The notes below the pieces were generated by a model. That model was not told the origin of the DNA, ran no database searches, and saw only the letters and a list, made by a program, of their open reading frames with translations. The position numbers and the translations under genes were made by a program. DNA of 64,000 nt from Paraburkholderia rhynchosiae (GTDB taxonomy: Bacteria; Pseudomonadota; Gammaproteobacteria; Burkholderiales; Burkholderiaceae). Of the stretch, positions 41,466 through 53,127 are shown one piece after another (the first letter of the stretch is position 1; the number at the start of each line of letters is the position of its first letter). Location: contig NZ_PNXY01000005.1 in assembly GCF_002879865.1 (NCBI RefSeq), positions 1-64,000 on the forward strand, given 5' to 3'.

Positions 41466-42754
41466 GCAATCTCCGTGGCCGCGAGTGCTTCGGCGAGACT
41501 CGTTGTGCCGTTGCGCACCAGTGCCAACGCGGCGTCGCGCAGCGTGCCGACCTGTTCGTCATGAGCCTGGCGCGCAAGTTCATGCGTGCTCGCCCGCGCC
41601 ACAATCAGCTCGCGCATCGCATCGGAGACAGGCATGACCTGATGGACGCCGACGCGGCCCCGATAGCCGATGCCATGGCAAACCTCACAACCCGTCGCCG
41701 CATAGGGTTGCCAACCGTTGATCTGATTTTCCGCGAAGCCCGCGGCACGAAGCGCCGCTGCCGAGTGCGGCACGGGCGCACGGCACGCCGTGCAAAGGCG
41801 GCGCACCAGCCGCTGCGCCGTCACCATGCGTAGCGCGGCCGCGAGGTTATACGGCGCGACGTCTATGTCGATCAGACGCGCGACTGCGGCGGGTGCGTCG
41901 TTCGTATGCAAGGTCGATAGCACAAGGTGGCCGGTTTGCGCGGCCTTCACGGCGACGTCGGCGGTCTCCTCGTCCCGTATTTCGCCGACCATGATGACGT
42001 CCGGATCCTGGCGCAGAAACGCACGCAACGCCACCGCGAAAGTCAGACCGGCCTTTTCACGCACGCTGACCTGATTGATGCCGGCCAACTGGATCTCTGC
42101 CGGATCTTCGACGGAACACAGATTGCGCGCCTCGCTATTGAGCAGATTCAGGAAGCAGTACAACGACAGCGTCTTGCCGCTGCCGGTCGGCCCCGTGACG
42201 AGCACGAGACCATGCGGCGCGCGGATCGCCGCATCGACGGTTTCGCGCTGCCGTGCATCGAGTCCGAGCGAATCGAGCGAAAGATCCGTTGGCAGCGCGT
42301 CGAGCCTGCGCAACACGAGCTTTTCCCCGAATAGCGTGGGCAGCGAGTTGACGCGATAGTCTTCGAGCCGTCCGGGCGATGCGGCGATCCGTAGCCGGCC
42401 ATCCTGCGGCACGCGCCGCTCAGCGATGTCCATGCGCGCCAGGACTTTCACACGCGTAATGAACGCGTCGCGCAAATGAGCCGGGGGCGGCGCGAGTTCA
42501 TGCAGGACGCCGTCGATGCGCAAGCGCACGCGCCAGCCGTGTTCCGCTGGCTCAATGTGCAGGTCCGACGCGTTGCGGCGCGTCGCTTCCCGCAACGTAT
42601 CGGTCAAGAGACGCACGGCGGGGGCGTTGTCGGAATCGTTGAGCGTTGCGGCGCCAGCGTCGGCGGTGAGCGCGCCCGGCTTGCTGCGGGAGGTGCTTTG
42701 ACTACTGACCGGCATGGGCCGAAGCGCAGCCGCAGGTGGAAAAGAAGCTTGCAT
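41462..42754 (-). CDS. GspE/PilB-type assembly ATPase, short form
   Basis: A 430-residue hexameric secretion/pilus ATPase. N2-like segment: NASDLHIEP (61-69). Walker A GPTGSGKT is at 188-195, the Asp box and Walker B are in RQDPDVIMVGEIRDEETA, and the His box contains GHLVLSTLHTND. The zinc-binding CxxC pairs are CTAC and CEVC. PilB is normally about 560 aa; this protein lacks the N-terminal MshEN (N1) domain and begins with a low-complexity Ser/Pro/Ala tail. It is first in the compact pilB-C-D operon. Its stop overlaps the pilC start by 4 bp. Confidence 0.92.
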   Translation of the reverse strand: MQASFPPAAALRPMPVSSQSTSRSKPGALTADAGAATLNDSDNAPAVRLLTDTLREATRRNASDLHIEPAEHGWRVRLRIDGVLHELAPPPAHLRDAFITRVKVLARMDIAERRVPQDGRLRIAASPGRLEDYRVNSLPTLFGEKLVLRRLDALPTDLSLDSLGLDARQRETVDAAIRAPHGLVLVTGPTGSGKTLSLYCFLNLLNSEARNLCSVEDPAEIQLAGINQVSVREKAGLTFAVALRAFLRQDPDVIMVGEIRDEETADVAVKAAQTGHLVLSTLHTNDAPAAVARLIDIDVAPYNLAAALRMVTAQRLVRRLCTACRAPVPHSAAALRAAGFAENQINGWQPYAATGCEVCHGIGYRGRVGVHQVMPVSDAMRELIVARASTHELARQAHDEQVGTLRDAALALVRNGTTSLAEALAATEIA

Positions 42755-42899
42755 GAGGAGCCGGTGATGAGCCGCCTGTAGAACACGACGGCTTCATCTT
42801 CCGGCAAGGCGGGCGGCGCGCGCCATTCGGCCATTCGGCTAATGGCGCACGCCGCGTGCTTATGCGATGCTGCGCGTGCTGGTTCGGCGCCCCCCGCGG

Positions 42900-44198
42900 C
42901 TAACCGAGCAACGCCTTGCCGGCCTTCTGGCGCACCGGCGGCTTGAACAGCTTGACGGTGCGAATGGCCTGGTCGTCGCTGCGCATCACTTCAAGTTTGA
43001 CGTCGCCGATATGCACGCACACATCACCGTCGGGAATGTCTTCGAGGATTTCGAGGATGAGCCCGTTGAGCGTTTTGGGGCCGTCCGTGGGCAGCGTGAT
43101 TTGCAGCCAGCGGTTTAGCTCACGCAGCGGCATGCTGCCTGCGACGATGCACTCGCCACGCTCGTTCCAGCCGCCGCGCGAATTGGCGCTACGCGGGATC
43201 GACGTGGTGAATTCGCCGATCAGTTCCTCGATGATGTCTTCCGGCGTGACGAGCCCCTGCAGCTCGCCGTATTCGTTGACGACGAGCGCGATACGGTGAC
43301 GGCTCTCCTGGAAGTACTGCAGTTGCTGGAATACCGGCGTGCCGGTCGGCACGAAGTAAGGCTCGGTGAGCAGTTCGCGCAGCGTCTCGCGCTCCAGTTC
43401 CTGGTTGTGCAGAGCCGAGAGTGTCTTGCGAACGTGCAGCACGCCGAGCACACGGTCGATGTCGCCTTGGTAGACGATCAGCTTGTTGTGATAGCAGGTT
43501 TCGAGCTGATGCAGAATCTGCTCGAACGGCGCGTCGAAGTCGAGCGCTTCGATGCGGCGGCGCGGGATCATGACGTCGTCGACGGAAATGTTTTCGAGGT
43601 CGAACAGGTTCAGCAGAATACTGCGGTGCTTTGTCGGCATGAAGCTGCCGGACTCGAGCACGATGGTGCGCAACTCTTCCGTCGAGAGCCGCTGATCGCG
43701 CGCGCCTTGCGTGTTGATATGCAGGATCCGCAAGATGCCGGTGGCGAAGAGATTGACGAACCAGACGAGCGGCCTGGCGACGCGCATCATCGGCGCGATC
43801 AGCAGGCTCGCGGGCAGCGCGATCTTCTCGGGGAATGTTGCGCCAACGATTTTCGGCGTGATCTCGGCAAAAACGATAATCAGGAACGCGACGATACCCG
43901 TCGCAATCGACAGCACTACGTTGTTACGGCCGAACGTATGCAACGCGATCGAGGTGGTCAGCACCGGAATGATGGTGTTGAACAGGTTGTTGCCGATCAG
44001 CACCACGCTCAGTAATTGATCCGTGTGCGCCAATAGACCCTGGGTGGTCTTCGCGCCGAGCGCGTTTTTGCTGGCAAGGTGTTTCAGGCGATGGCGGTTG
44101 AGCGCCATCATCGCCGTTTCCGAAATCGAGAAGAAGCTCGAGCAGATAAGCAGCAGGAAGACGGCGCCAATCTGCGCCCATAAGGGAAGTTGTTCCAC
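42900..44198 (-). CDS. HlyC/CorC (CNNM/CBS-domain) membrane transporter
   Basis: A 432-residue protein with a DUF21/CNNM membrane domain (about residues 1-190, four membrane segments including QIGAVFLLLICSSFF and VAFLIIVFAEITPK). A CBS pair follows (about 205-335, VMIPRRRIEALD...ALVVNEYGELQGLVTPEDIIEEL), then a CorC_HlyC domain (about 345-425). Such proteins are implicated in Mg/Co efflux or haemolysin-like resistance functions. The start codon is GTG at 44198, giving MEQLPLWAQIG, with no obvious Shine-Dalgarno. The gene is between the pilB-like gene and tRNA-Pro. Substrate is not visible from sequence. Confidence 0.9.
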   Translation of the reverse strand: MEQLPLWAQIGAVFLLLICSSFFSISETAMMALNRHRLKHLASKNALGAKTTQGLLAHTDQLLSVVLIGNNLFNTIIPVLTTSIALHTFGRNNVVLSIATGIVAFLIIVFAEITPKIVGATFPEKIALPASLLIAPMMRVARPLVWFVNLFATGILRILHINTQGARDQRLSTEELRTIVLESGSFMPTKHRSILLNLFDLENISVDDVMIPRRRIEALDFDAPFEQILHQLETCYHNKLIVYQGDIDRVLGVLHVRKTLSALHNQELERETLRELLTEPYFVPTGTPVFQQLQYFQESRHRIALVVNEYGELQGLVTPEDIIEELIGEFTTSIPRSANSRGGWNERGECIVAGSMPLRELNRWLQITLPTDGPKTLNGLILEILEDIPDGDVCVHIGDVKLEVMRSDDQAIRTVKLFKPPVRQKAGKALLG

Positions 44199-44347
44199 GC
44201 GTCGTGAAGGAAAGAGGGGAGAAGGATGGAGAGAATATAGCAGAGGGGGCTAGACAAGCCGCCCGCGCGGAAGGGTGCCAGCTGGAGCCGCGGGCTCGAA
44301 CTGGCACTCCGGCGCGGATAGCGGTGACGAAAAATGCGCTGCAAAAC

Positions 44348-44380
44348 AAAAAACCGCCGAGCAAGCTGGGCGGTTTTTTT
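44348..44380 (-). terminator. Intrinsic terminator of the tRNA-Pro transcript
   Basis: ACCGCC / GGCGGT stem flanked by A6 on the left and T7 on the right (44348-44358 and 44369-44380). Read leftward it gives a U-run. It lies 26 nt beyond the 3' end of the tRNA and 150 bp before the CorC-like start codon. Confidence 0.8.
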
Positions 44381-44405
44381 GAGCCTTGCACTAACAAGGC
44401 GAATC

Positions 44406-44482
44406 TGGTCGGGGTGAGAGGATTCGAACCTCCGGCCTCTACGTCCCGAACGTAGCGCTCTACCAGGCTAAGCTACACCCCG
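44406..44482 (-). tRNA. proK: tRNA-Pro, anticodon CGG
   Basis: A 77-nt cloverleaf with encoded CCA (44406-44408). Acceptor CGGGGTG (44482-44476) pairs CACCCCG (44416-44410), and the discriminator is A. The anticodon loop TTCGGGA gives anticodon CGG, reading CCG. The T loop is GGTTCGAATCC. It is transcribed leftward and followed by its own terminator. Confidence 0.97.
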
Positions 44483-44529
44483 ATGTGTACTGCGACTCGA
44501 CTCAGACTAAGTCAGCGTTTCAGTCTCGT

Positions 44530-45522
44530 TCAAGACTGTCTCGCCGTCGAGTAAGAACATAATTCTAGCAGGCTTTCTTTGTAAATGGAATCCGGGAACG
44601 AAGAAATTGCGGCTGCGGCTGCCTGTGCTTCCTGTTTCGCGCATTCGAGCGTGTGATCCAGTGCACCGGAACGCGTGATTGCCTCGAAAATGGTGTCAAA
44701 ACGGTCGGTGCCGCCTTGTTCGATGGCCTCGCGCGCGAGGGCGGACTGCTCGGGCGTGCCGCGTTCTATCAGGTAAATGAGCGGCAACGTGGGCTTGCCT
44801 TCGCGCAGATCGTCGCCGGCATTTTTACCCATCGACTCCGCCGTGCCCGTGTAGTCGAGCCAATCGTCCATGATCTGGAAGGCGGTGCCGATGCGCCGGC
44901 CGAATTCCGCCGCCGCGGTTTCCGTTCTGGCATCCGCGCCGGCCAGCACCGCGCCGAGTTGGGCGGCCGCCTCGAACAGCTTGGCCGTCTTGTAGCGGAT
45001 CACCTGCATGTAGCGGGCTTCGTCCACGTCGGCGTCGTGCATATTCAGCAGTTGCAGGACTTCGCCTTCGGAAATGATGTTGGTCGCTTCCGAGAGAATC
45101 TCCATGACGCGCATCTTGCCCACCCCGACCATCATCTGGAACGAGCGCGAATAGAGAAAGTCGCCGACCAGCACGCTCGCCGCATTGCCGAACAGCGCGT
45201 TCGCGGTCTGGCGGCCGCGCCGCAGATCGGATTCGTCGACTACGTCGTCATGCAGCAGCGTCGCGGTGTGGATGAACTCGACGACCGCCGCAAGTTCGTG
45301 CCGGTGCCCCGTGGTTTCTCCGAGCGCGCCAGCCACCAGCAACAGCAGCGCGGGCCGCAGGCGTTTGCCGCCGGCGCTGATGATGTACTCGGAAATCTGG
45401 TTGATCAGCATCACCTCGGACGCAAGACGGTGCCGGATGACGCGATTCACCTGCTGCATGTCTTCGGCGATCGGAGCGAGCAGGCTGGCGGCGTTGGAGG
45501 AGGGGGTGGCAGTCGACGACAT
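44530..45522 (-). CDS. ispB: Octaprenyl-diphosphate synthase (trans-polyprenyl synthase)
   Basis: A 330-residue trans-isoprenyl diphosphate synthase making the C40 side chain of ubiquinone from IPP and farnesyl diphosphate, and therefore working with Coq7 encoded at 7409-8047. The first Asp-rich motif LLHDDVVDESDLRRG is at 89-103 (Asp92, Asp93, Asp96), and the second is QIMDDWLDYTG. Chain length is set by residues upstream of the first motif and is assumed from phylogeny. The ATG at 45522 faces rplU, with a 237-bp divergent gap. The classic ispB / rplU-rpmA-obgE arrangement confirms identity. Confidence 0.94.
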   Translation of the reverse strand: MSSTATPSSNAASLLAPIAEDMQQVNRVIRHRLASEVMLINQISEYIISAGGKRLRPALLLLVAGALGETTGHRHELAAVVEFIHTATLLHDDVVDESDLRRGRQTANALFGNAASVLVGDFLYSRSFQMMVGVGKMRVMEILSEATNIISEGEVLQLLNMHDADVDEARYMQVIRYKTAKLFEAAAQLGAVLAGADARTETAAAEFGRRIGTAFQIMDDWLDYTGTAESMGKNAGDDLREGKPTLPLIYLIERGTPEQSALAREAIEQGGTDRFDTIFEAITRSGALDHTLECAKQEAQAAAAAISSFPDSIYKESLLELCSYSTARQS

Positions 45523-45665
45523 GATGGCTGATTTGGGTAGTGCCGCGAATTATAAGGCGAATCGCGGTTGTTCCGGGTCGCGGACTACGGCGCCGCGCGC
45601 TCGGGTTCGCCATGCTGGGCCGCGCGCCACTCTGACCGTACCGTCGGGCAACTCTCCAATGAGTT

Positions 45666-45694
45666 TTGACCGGGCAGCTAACTCTATGTATAAT
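45666..45694 (+). promoter_or_regulatory. Near-consensus sigma70 promoter for rplU-rpmA-obgE
   Basis: TTGACC (45666-45671), an exact 17-nt spacer, TATAAT (45689-45694). The predicted start near 45701 gives a leader of about 60 nt before rplU. It is the strongest promoter match in the window and suits ribosomal protein genes. Confidence 0.88.
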
Positions 45695-45759
45695 CACGGG
45701 TTTCCGCGCGCGGTGCGTGGGGAAAATGAAAAACGAATGAACACAGAGTGAGGTTTTCA

Positions 45760-46071
45760 ATGTACGCGGTCATAAAAACCGGTGGCAAGCAGTATAAAGT
45801 TGCTGTCGGCGAAAAACTTAAAGTAGAACAGATACCGGCAGACATTGACGCTGAAATCACGCTCGACCAGGTTCTCGCAGTGGGCGAAGGCGAATCGATT
45901 AAGTTCGGTACGCCGCTGGTCAGTGGGGCTTCCGTCAAGGCTACCGTCGTGTCGCAAGGTCGTCATGCAAAAGTGACCATCTTCAAGATGCGTCGCCGGA
46001 AGCACTACCAGAAGCATGGCGGCCACCGCCAGAACTATACCGAACTGCGCATCGACGCGATTAACGCGTAA
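45760..46071 (+). CDS. rplU: 50S ribosomal protein L21
   Basis: A 103-residue ribosomal protein. [14 protein letters not shown] opens it and the C-terminal [21 protein letters not shown], rich in basic residues, contacts 23S rRNA; both are family hallmarks. The ATG at 45760 gives the standard length (103, as in E. coli); four extra codons upstream are ignored. It is first in rplU-rpmA, with 25 bp to rpmA. Confidence 0.98.
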   Translation: MYAVIKTGGKQYKVAVGEKLKVEQIPADIDAEITLDQVLAVGEGESIKFGTPLVSGASVKATVVSQGRHAKVTIFKMRRRKHYQKHGGHRQNYTELRIDAINA

Positions 46072-46096
46072 GCGCACCGGTTAAGGAGCAAATCAA

Positions 46097-46360
46097 ATGG
46101 CACACAAAAAGGCAGGCGGATCATCCCGCAACGGCCGCGACTCTGAATCGAAGCGTCTCGGCGTGAAGGTTTACGGCGGCCAGGCAATCAACGCTGGCGG
46201 CATCATCGTGCGTCAACGCGGTACGCGTATGCACCCGGGCGAAAACGTTGGTATCGGCAAGGATCACACCTTGTTCGCACTGACGGACGGCCACGTCAAT
46301 TTCTCGACGAAAGGCGCCGCGAAGAAGCACATGGTCAACGTCGTCCCGGCAGCAGTCTGA
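46097..46360 (+). CDS. rpmA: 50S ribosomal protein L27
   Basis: An 87-residue ribosomal protein of the peptidyl-transferase centre. It starts [22 protein letters not shown], with the uncleaved N-terminus that reaches the P-site tRNA, followed by [23 protein letters not shown] lies 8 nt before the ATG. A strong terminator follows 30 bp downstream, yet obgE continues in the same direction, as in many proteobacteria. Confidence 0.98.
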   Translation: MAHKKAGGSSRNGRDSESKRLGVKVYGGQAINAGGIIVRQRGTRMHPGENVGIGKDHTLFALTDGHVNFSTKGAAKKHMVNVVPAAV

Positions 46361-46389
46361 GTTCACTCAGGCACGGGCTTCAGGACCGG

Positions 46390-46423
46390 AAAAAGGCCCC
46401 GCGAAGTTAGCGGGGCTTTTTTT
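46390..46423 (+). terminator. Intrinsic terminator after rpmA
   Basis: GCCCCGC / GCGGGGC stem (46396-46402, 46410-46416) with a 7-nt loop, preceded by AAAAAG and followed by T7. It separates highly expressed rplU-rpmA from obgE, perhaps with partial read-through. Confidence 0.9.
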
Positions 46424-46513
46424 ATTGCGGCAGCGGCTGTTGCCGCCGGAATTCTGGCAGGGACCTATGCCGTTCGGTCGATTGATCATGGCGCGGCGGG
46501 CGCGGCAAAATAG

Positions 46514-47713
<1,200 letters not shown>

Positions 47714-47781
47714 ACAACTCGATCGCTGGGCCTTAGCGGGTCACGGCGTGCGTCAGGTGTCATCTTCGGAGACTGTGCATA

Positions 47782-48900
47782 ATGCGTTCCGTCATCGCGG
47801 ATTCACGGCGATTAGTAGTGAAAGTCGGCTCGAGCCTCGTCACGAATGACGGGCGCGGCCTCGATCATGCAGCAATCGGCCGCTGGGCTGCGCAGATTGC
47901 CGCGCTGCGCGCGCAAGGTAAAGAAGTCGTGCTGGTGAGTTCGGGCGCCATCGCAGAAGGAATGCAGCGGCTCGGTTGGACCAAACGTCCACGCGAGATC
48001 GACGAATTGCAGGCGGCCGCGGCTGTCGGCCAAATGGGTTTGGCCCAGGTCTACGAAAGCCGCTTTGCCGAGCATTCGATTCAGACCGCGCAAATTCTGC
48101 TGACTCACGCGGATCTGGCCGATCGCGAACGCTATCTGAACGCGCGCTCCACGTTGCTGACACTGCTGCGGCTGGGCGTGGTCCCAATCATCAACGAGAA
48201 CGACACGGTCGTCACGGACGAAATCAAGTTCGGCGATAACGACACGCTGGGCGCGCTTGTCGCGAACCTGATCGAGGGCGACGCGCTGATCATCCTCACC
48301 GATCAGCAAGGGCTTTTCACTGCCGATCCGCGGAAAGATCCGAGCGCCACGCTGGTCCAGCAGGCGGATGCGGGCGCGCCGAATCTGGAAGCCATGGCGG
48401 GCGGCGCGGGTTCGAGCCTCGGCCGCGGCGGTATGCTAACCAAGATTCTCGCTGCCAAGCGCGCCGCGCACAGCGGCGCGAACACGGTGATCGCGAGCGG
48501 GCGTGAAGCTGACGTGCTGTCACGGCTGGCTTCGGGCGAAGCGATCGGCACGCAATTGATCGCGCGCACCGCGCGCATGGCGGCGCGCAAGCAATGGATG
48601 GCCGATCACTTGCAGGTGCGCGGTCATGTGGTGATCGACGACGGCGCGGTCGAGAAACTCACCGAAGGCGGCAAGAGCTTGCTGCCTATCGGCATTGTCG
48701 GCGTTCAGGGCGCGTTTGCTCGCGGCGAGGTGATCGCTTGCCTCAATACGGTCGGAAGCGAGGTGGCGCGCGGCCTGACCAACTACAGCAGCGCTGAGAC
48801 CAAGCTGATTCAGCGGCGTCCGAGCGGCGAAATAGAATCGGTGCTGGGCTATATGCTGGAGCCGGAACTGATTCATCGCGACAATCTGGTACTCGTCTGA
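47782..48900 (+). CDS. proB: Glutamate 5-kinase
   Basis: A 372-residue enzyme phosphorylating glutamate for proline synthesis, feedback-inhibited by proline. The amino-acid kinase domain fills residues 8-260 ([50 protein letters not shown]). A PUA domain occupies about 280-365. The PUA-containing form is usual in proteobacteria (E. coli 367 aa). CGGAG lies 9 nt before the ATG. It forms the conserved obgE-proB pair and ends at a bidirectional terminator. Confidence 0.96.
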   Translation: MRSVIADSRRLVVKVGSSLVTNDGRGLDHAAIGRWAAQIAALRAQGKEVVLVSSGAIAEGMQRLGWTKRPREIDELQAAAAVGQMGLAQVYESRFAEHSIQTAQILLTHADLADRERYLNARSTLLTLLRLGVVPIINENDTVVTDEIKFGDNDTLGALVANLIEGDALIILTDQQGLFTADPRKDPSATLVQQADAGAPNLEAMAGGAGSSLGRGGMLTKILAAKRAAHSGANTVIASGREADVLSRLASGEAIGTQLIARTARMAARKQWMADHLQVRGHVVIDDGAVEKLTEGGKSLLPIGIVGVQGAFARGEVIACLNTVGSEVARGLTNYSSAETKLIQRRPSGEIESVLGYMLEPELIHRDNLVLV

Positions 48901-48928
48901 CTGGCCGGCCGGCTTACGCGCAACATGT

Positions 48929-48966
48929 AAAAAAGCCGTTCCAGCGAATCCAGGAACGGCTTTTTT
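48929..48966. terminator. Bidirectional terminator between proB and the CNP1-like gene
   Basis: AAAAAAGCCGTTCC / GGAACGGCTTTTTT is a 14-bp perfect inverted repeat with a 10-nt loop. T6 on the right serves proB, and A6 on the left serves the convergent minus-strand gene ending at 48987. Confidence 0.93.
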
Positions 48967-48986
48967 GTCAGCACGTCGGCCAGGCG

Positions 48987-49544
48987 TCAATGAATCATCG
49001 AACCCGCCGTGCGCTTGTAGCGGATGTTCTCAACAATCGACTTGGCGCTCCCCGTAGGGATCTTGTTCGCGCACAGGTAATCCTGATACAGCACTGCGTG
49101 ATACGCGTTCAGCGCGCCATTCTCGATACGCGTGAAGTCGTTCTCCACAGTCCTGTCCCAACCGTCGTGATCCGCGTTCAGGCCGGCATACAGGCGCCAT
49201 TCATACGTGTCGCAGCGGATGCCTTCATAGTTCACGTTGCGGGCGCCGCTCGGGCTCGTCACGACCACGGTATAACGCACGACGCCGTCGGAGCCGACAG
49301 TCAGCGAGGTGCGGTCGACCGCGAACTGCAACGGCGTATTGCCGGACACCTCGAAAGGCAGCAGATTCGAGTCCTGCGGCAGCGGCGGCAGTGTATCGAC
49401 CTTGTTCTCAACCCAATTGGTTGGCCGGTCCAGCAGGTACGCAAACGTGCTGTCGTCCTTGTTGGTGGGTTTGCCGGCGCTCGAACAGCCAGCCAGCAGG
49501 GCGCCGGTGGCGACGCACGCCACGACGAGAGCAAGTGCTTTCAA
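48987..49544 (-). CDS. CNP1-like family lipoprotein
   Basis: A 185-residue exported lipoprotein. The signal MKALALVVACVATGALLAGC has a lipobox (LAGC) with the lipidated Cys20; a Ser follows, so outer-membrane sorting is likely. The mature domain matches my recollection of the CNP1-like family (conserved W-V-E, YEGIRCDTYEWRLYAG, LNAYHAVLYQDYLC), found mainly in beta-proteobacteria, of unknown function. The start codon is TTG at 49544 with GAGGA 7 nt upstream; no ATG fits. It is downstream of rppH (79 bp) on the same strand, so the two may be co-transcribed. Confidence 0.82.
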   Translation of the reverse strand: MKALALVVACVATGALLAGCSSAGKPTNKDDSTFAYLLDRPTNWVENKVDTLPPLPQDSNLLPFEVSGNTPLQFAVDRTSLTVGSDGVVRYTVVVTSPSGARNVNYEGIRCDTYEWRLYAGLNADHDGWDRTVENDFTRIENGALNAYHAVLYQDYLCANKIPTGSAKSIVENIRYKRTAGSMIH

Positions 49545-49622
49545 TATGGTTTCCTCAACAAAAGCGGGCGCGACTCGATGAGCCGCGCCCGCACAGGCGG
49601 CATGGAAAGCCGCGCAGAATGG

Positions 49623-50363
49623 TTAATTGCGCACGCCCTGGCGGAACATCGAACCGGCGGCGCCACGAGCCGATTCGTCCTCGAGTTCCGCTGCTGCGCC
49701 GGTCTCGTTCGCTGAGCCGGAGTTTTCGCTGCAATCGGATGCGCTTGTCGTGTGAATCGAAGTTTCGATTCTGACGGACGTTACCGTAGTCACCGTCATT
49801 ACCGTGGAATCCGGAGGACTTTCCATCGACGACGCTATCCGGGGATAACGCGGCCCATGGTGCCCGCCGGGTTTTTCCGCACGCGGCGCAGTCCGGCGCA
49901 TGAAACGGGATAGCTCCGTCAGCGCCAACTGATATACATCCCGCTTGAACTCGATCACACAGTCGAGCGGCACCCAGTACTCGTTCCAGCGCCAGGCATC
50001 GAACTCCGGGTGGTCGGTGGCGCGCAAGCAGATGTCACAGTCGCGCCCAACCATTCGGAGCAAAAACCAGATTTGTTTCTGGCCGCGGTAATGACCGCGT
50101 ACCTCGCGCTTGATGAACTTGTCAGGCACCTCATAACGCAACCAGTCGCGTGTGCGACCAATCACCTTGACGTGCTCCGGAAGCAGCCCGGTTTCTTCGT
50201 GTAACTCCCGATACATCGCTTGCACGGGGGTCTCTCCGTACTTGATGCCCCCTTGCGGAAACTGCCAGGAATGTTCACGGAGCCGCTTGCCCCAAAACAC
50301 CTCGTTGTGCGCGTTCAAGAGGATGATGCCGACGTTCGGGCGAAAGCCTTCACGATCCAGCAT
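49623..50363 (-). CDS. rppH: RNA pyrophosphohydrolase with extended C-terminus
   Basis: A 246-residue Nudix enzyme that removes pyrophosphate from mRNA 5' ends, triggering RNase E decay. It starts [17 protein letters not shown] at ATG 50363, with AAGGTGG upstream; the longer frame to 50435 is rejected. The Nudix box [23 protein letters not shown] is at 38-60 (GGIKYGET then RELHEETGL). The core ends near residue 165 as in E. coli RppH (176 aa). A further 80 residues are low complexity, Ser/Thr/Glu-rich, and probably disordered. It is divergent from proS, with 300 bp between. Confidence 0.95.
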   Translation of the reverse strand: MLDREGFRPNVGIILLNAHNEVFWGKRLREHSWQFPQGGIKYGETPVQAMYRELHEETGLLPEHVKVIGRTRDWLRYEVPDKFIKREVRGHYRGQKQIWFLLRMVGRDCDICLRATDHPEFDAWRWNEYWVPLDCVIEFKRDVYQLALTELSRFMRRTAPRAEKPGGHHGPRYPRIASSMESPPDSTVMTVTTVTSVRIETSIHTTSASDCSENSGSANETGAAAELEDESARGAAGSMFRQGVRN

Positions 50364-50663
50364 ACAACCACCTTCGAATCCTTTAAAATTGCTTTGATTA
50401 TAAACAGATAACGGACCTGACGCACCGATTCGCACCAGATTGGAACGATTCGCCGCAAAAGGCCTGCTTTTGCGGTAGCCTGTCCGTCTTCCCGTGCCTT
50501 ATCCCTTGTGCAAAAGGCTTTGCGCGGCGGCTTTGGTCCTCCAGGCGGCAGCCCTTGCGCCGGAGTGGCGAACCGGGCGGCCCGGCGCCGGATCCGTATC
50601 GATTTCCCCCGTTTTTACCCTTTCGGGCGGTCCCTCCGGAGCCGCCGCTTTTGGAAAATCTGA
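50364..50663. other. rppH-proS divergent intergenic region
   Basis: A 300-bp non-coding region. A perfect -10 (TATAAT, minus strand, 50402-50397) lies 35 nt upstream of rppH, without a clear -35. Toward proS the leader from about 50500 is GC-rich, with no T-box-like or ribosome-switch element that I can recognise. Confidence 0.5.
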
Positions 50664-52400
<1,737 letters not shown>

Positions 52401-52412
52401 GCGGAGCGGACG

Positions 52413-53012
52413 GTGCAGTACACGTTCCTGTCCGCAACCGTCCTGCTGATTCTGATCACCGATCCGCTCGGCAATATTCCGCTCTTCATCAGTTGCCTGC
52501 GCGGTGTGTCGCCCAAGCGGCGCACCGCCGTGATTCTGCGCGAGGTCGCGATTGCGTTTGCGATCCTGCTGGTGTTCATGGTGCTCGGCGACGCGTTCCT
52601 GCGCATGATGAGTCTCACCGACCAGTCATTGCGCATCGGCGGCGGCATCGTGCTGTTTCTGATTGCGCTGCGCATGGTGTTTCCGCATCCCGACGGCCCG
52701 TTTGGCGGCGACACGCGAGGCGGTGAGCCGTTGATCGTGCCGCTCGCCATTCCGGCGCTGGCGGGGCCGTCGGCGTTGGCGACGGTGATGCTGCTGACCT
52801 CGCAAGCGCCCGGCAAGATGTTCGAGTGGATCGGCGCGCTGACCGTCACGATGATCGTGTGCGCTATCGTGCTGATGCTGGCCGAGCGCATTCAGGCGTG
52901 GCTCGGCGAGCGAACCATGATGGCATTCGAGCGGCTTATGGGCCTCGTGCTGGTTGCGATTTCGGTGGAGATGATGCTCGGCGGTATCCGCGCGTTTGTG
53001 CATCAACTGTAA
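52413..53012 (+). CDS. MarC family integral membrane protein
   Basis: A 199-residue polytopic inner-membrane protein with six predicted helices. The first starts at the N-terminus (YTFLSATVLLILITDPLGNIPLFI), with the family hallmark DPLGNIPLF. The other conserved segment is PLAIPALAGPSALATVML. The start is GTG at 52413, with GGAGCGG 7 nt upstream. Members were once called MarC multiple antibiotic resistance proteins; the role is unknown. The 12-bp spacing suggests an operon with proS. A terminator (53040-53067) follows. Confidence 0.9.
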   Translation: MQYTFLSATVLLILITDPLGNIPLFISCLRGVSPKRRTAVILREVAIAFAILLVFMVLGDAFLRMMSLTDQSLRIGGGIVLFLIALRMVFPHPDGPFGGDTRGGEPLIVPLAIPALAGPSALATVMLLTSQAPGKMFEWIGALTVTMIVCAIVLMLAERIQAWLGERTMMAFERLMGLVLVAISVEMMLGGIRAFVHQL

Positions 53013-53039
53013 AGGCGGCGCGCGTTTGACCTTGCCAAT

Positions 53040-53067
53040 AAGAAAGCGGCCCGCAGGCCGCTTTCTT
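53040..53067. terminator. Intrinsic terminator after the marC-like gene
   Basis: AAGAAAGCGGCC / GGCCGCTTTCTT is a 12-bp stem with a CGCA tetraloop, followed by TCG. The symmetric A/T ends could also serve hpt from the other side (hpt stop at 53128). Confidence 0.85.
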
Positions 53068-53096
53068 TCGCCGTGTGCGCGCAGCAACCGCTAGGG

Positions 53097-53126
53097 AAAA
53101 CTCAAAGCAAAAACTCAAAGCAAAAA
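53097..53126. repeat. Short tandem repeat, unit AAAAACTCAAAGC
   Basis: Two and a half copies of a 13-bp unit lie in the gap between the terminator and the hpt stop codon. The last partial copy runs into the stop region. It looks like a slippage or duplication product. Confidence 0.75.
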
Positions 53127-53127
53127 C

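Noticed and set aside
50499..50663. Possible T-box-like or riboswitch leader before proS
   Set aside because: No specifier loop, T-box sequence or terminator/antiterminator pair was visible, and T-boxes are not expected in beta-proteobacteria.
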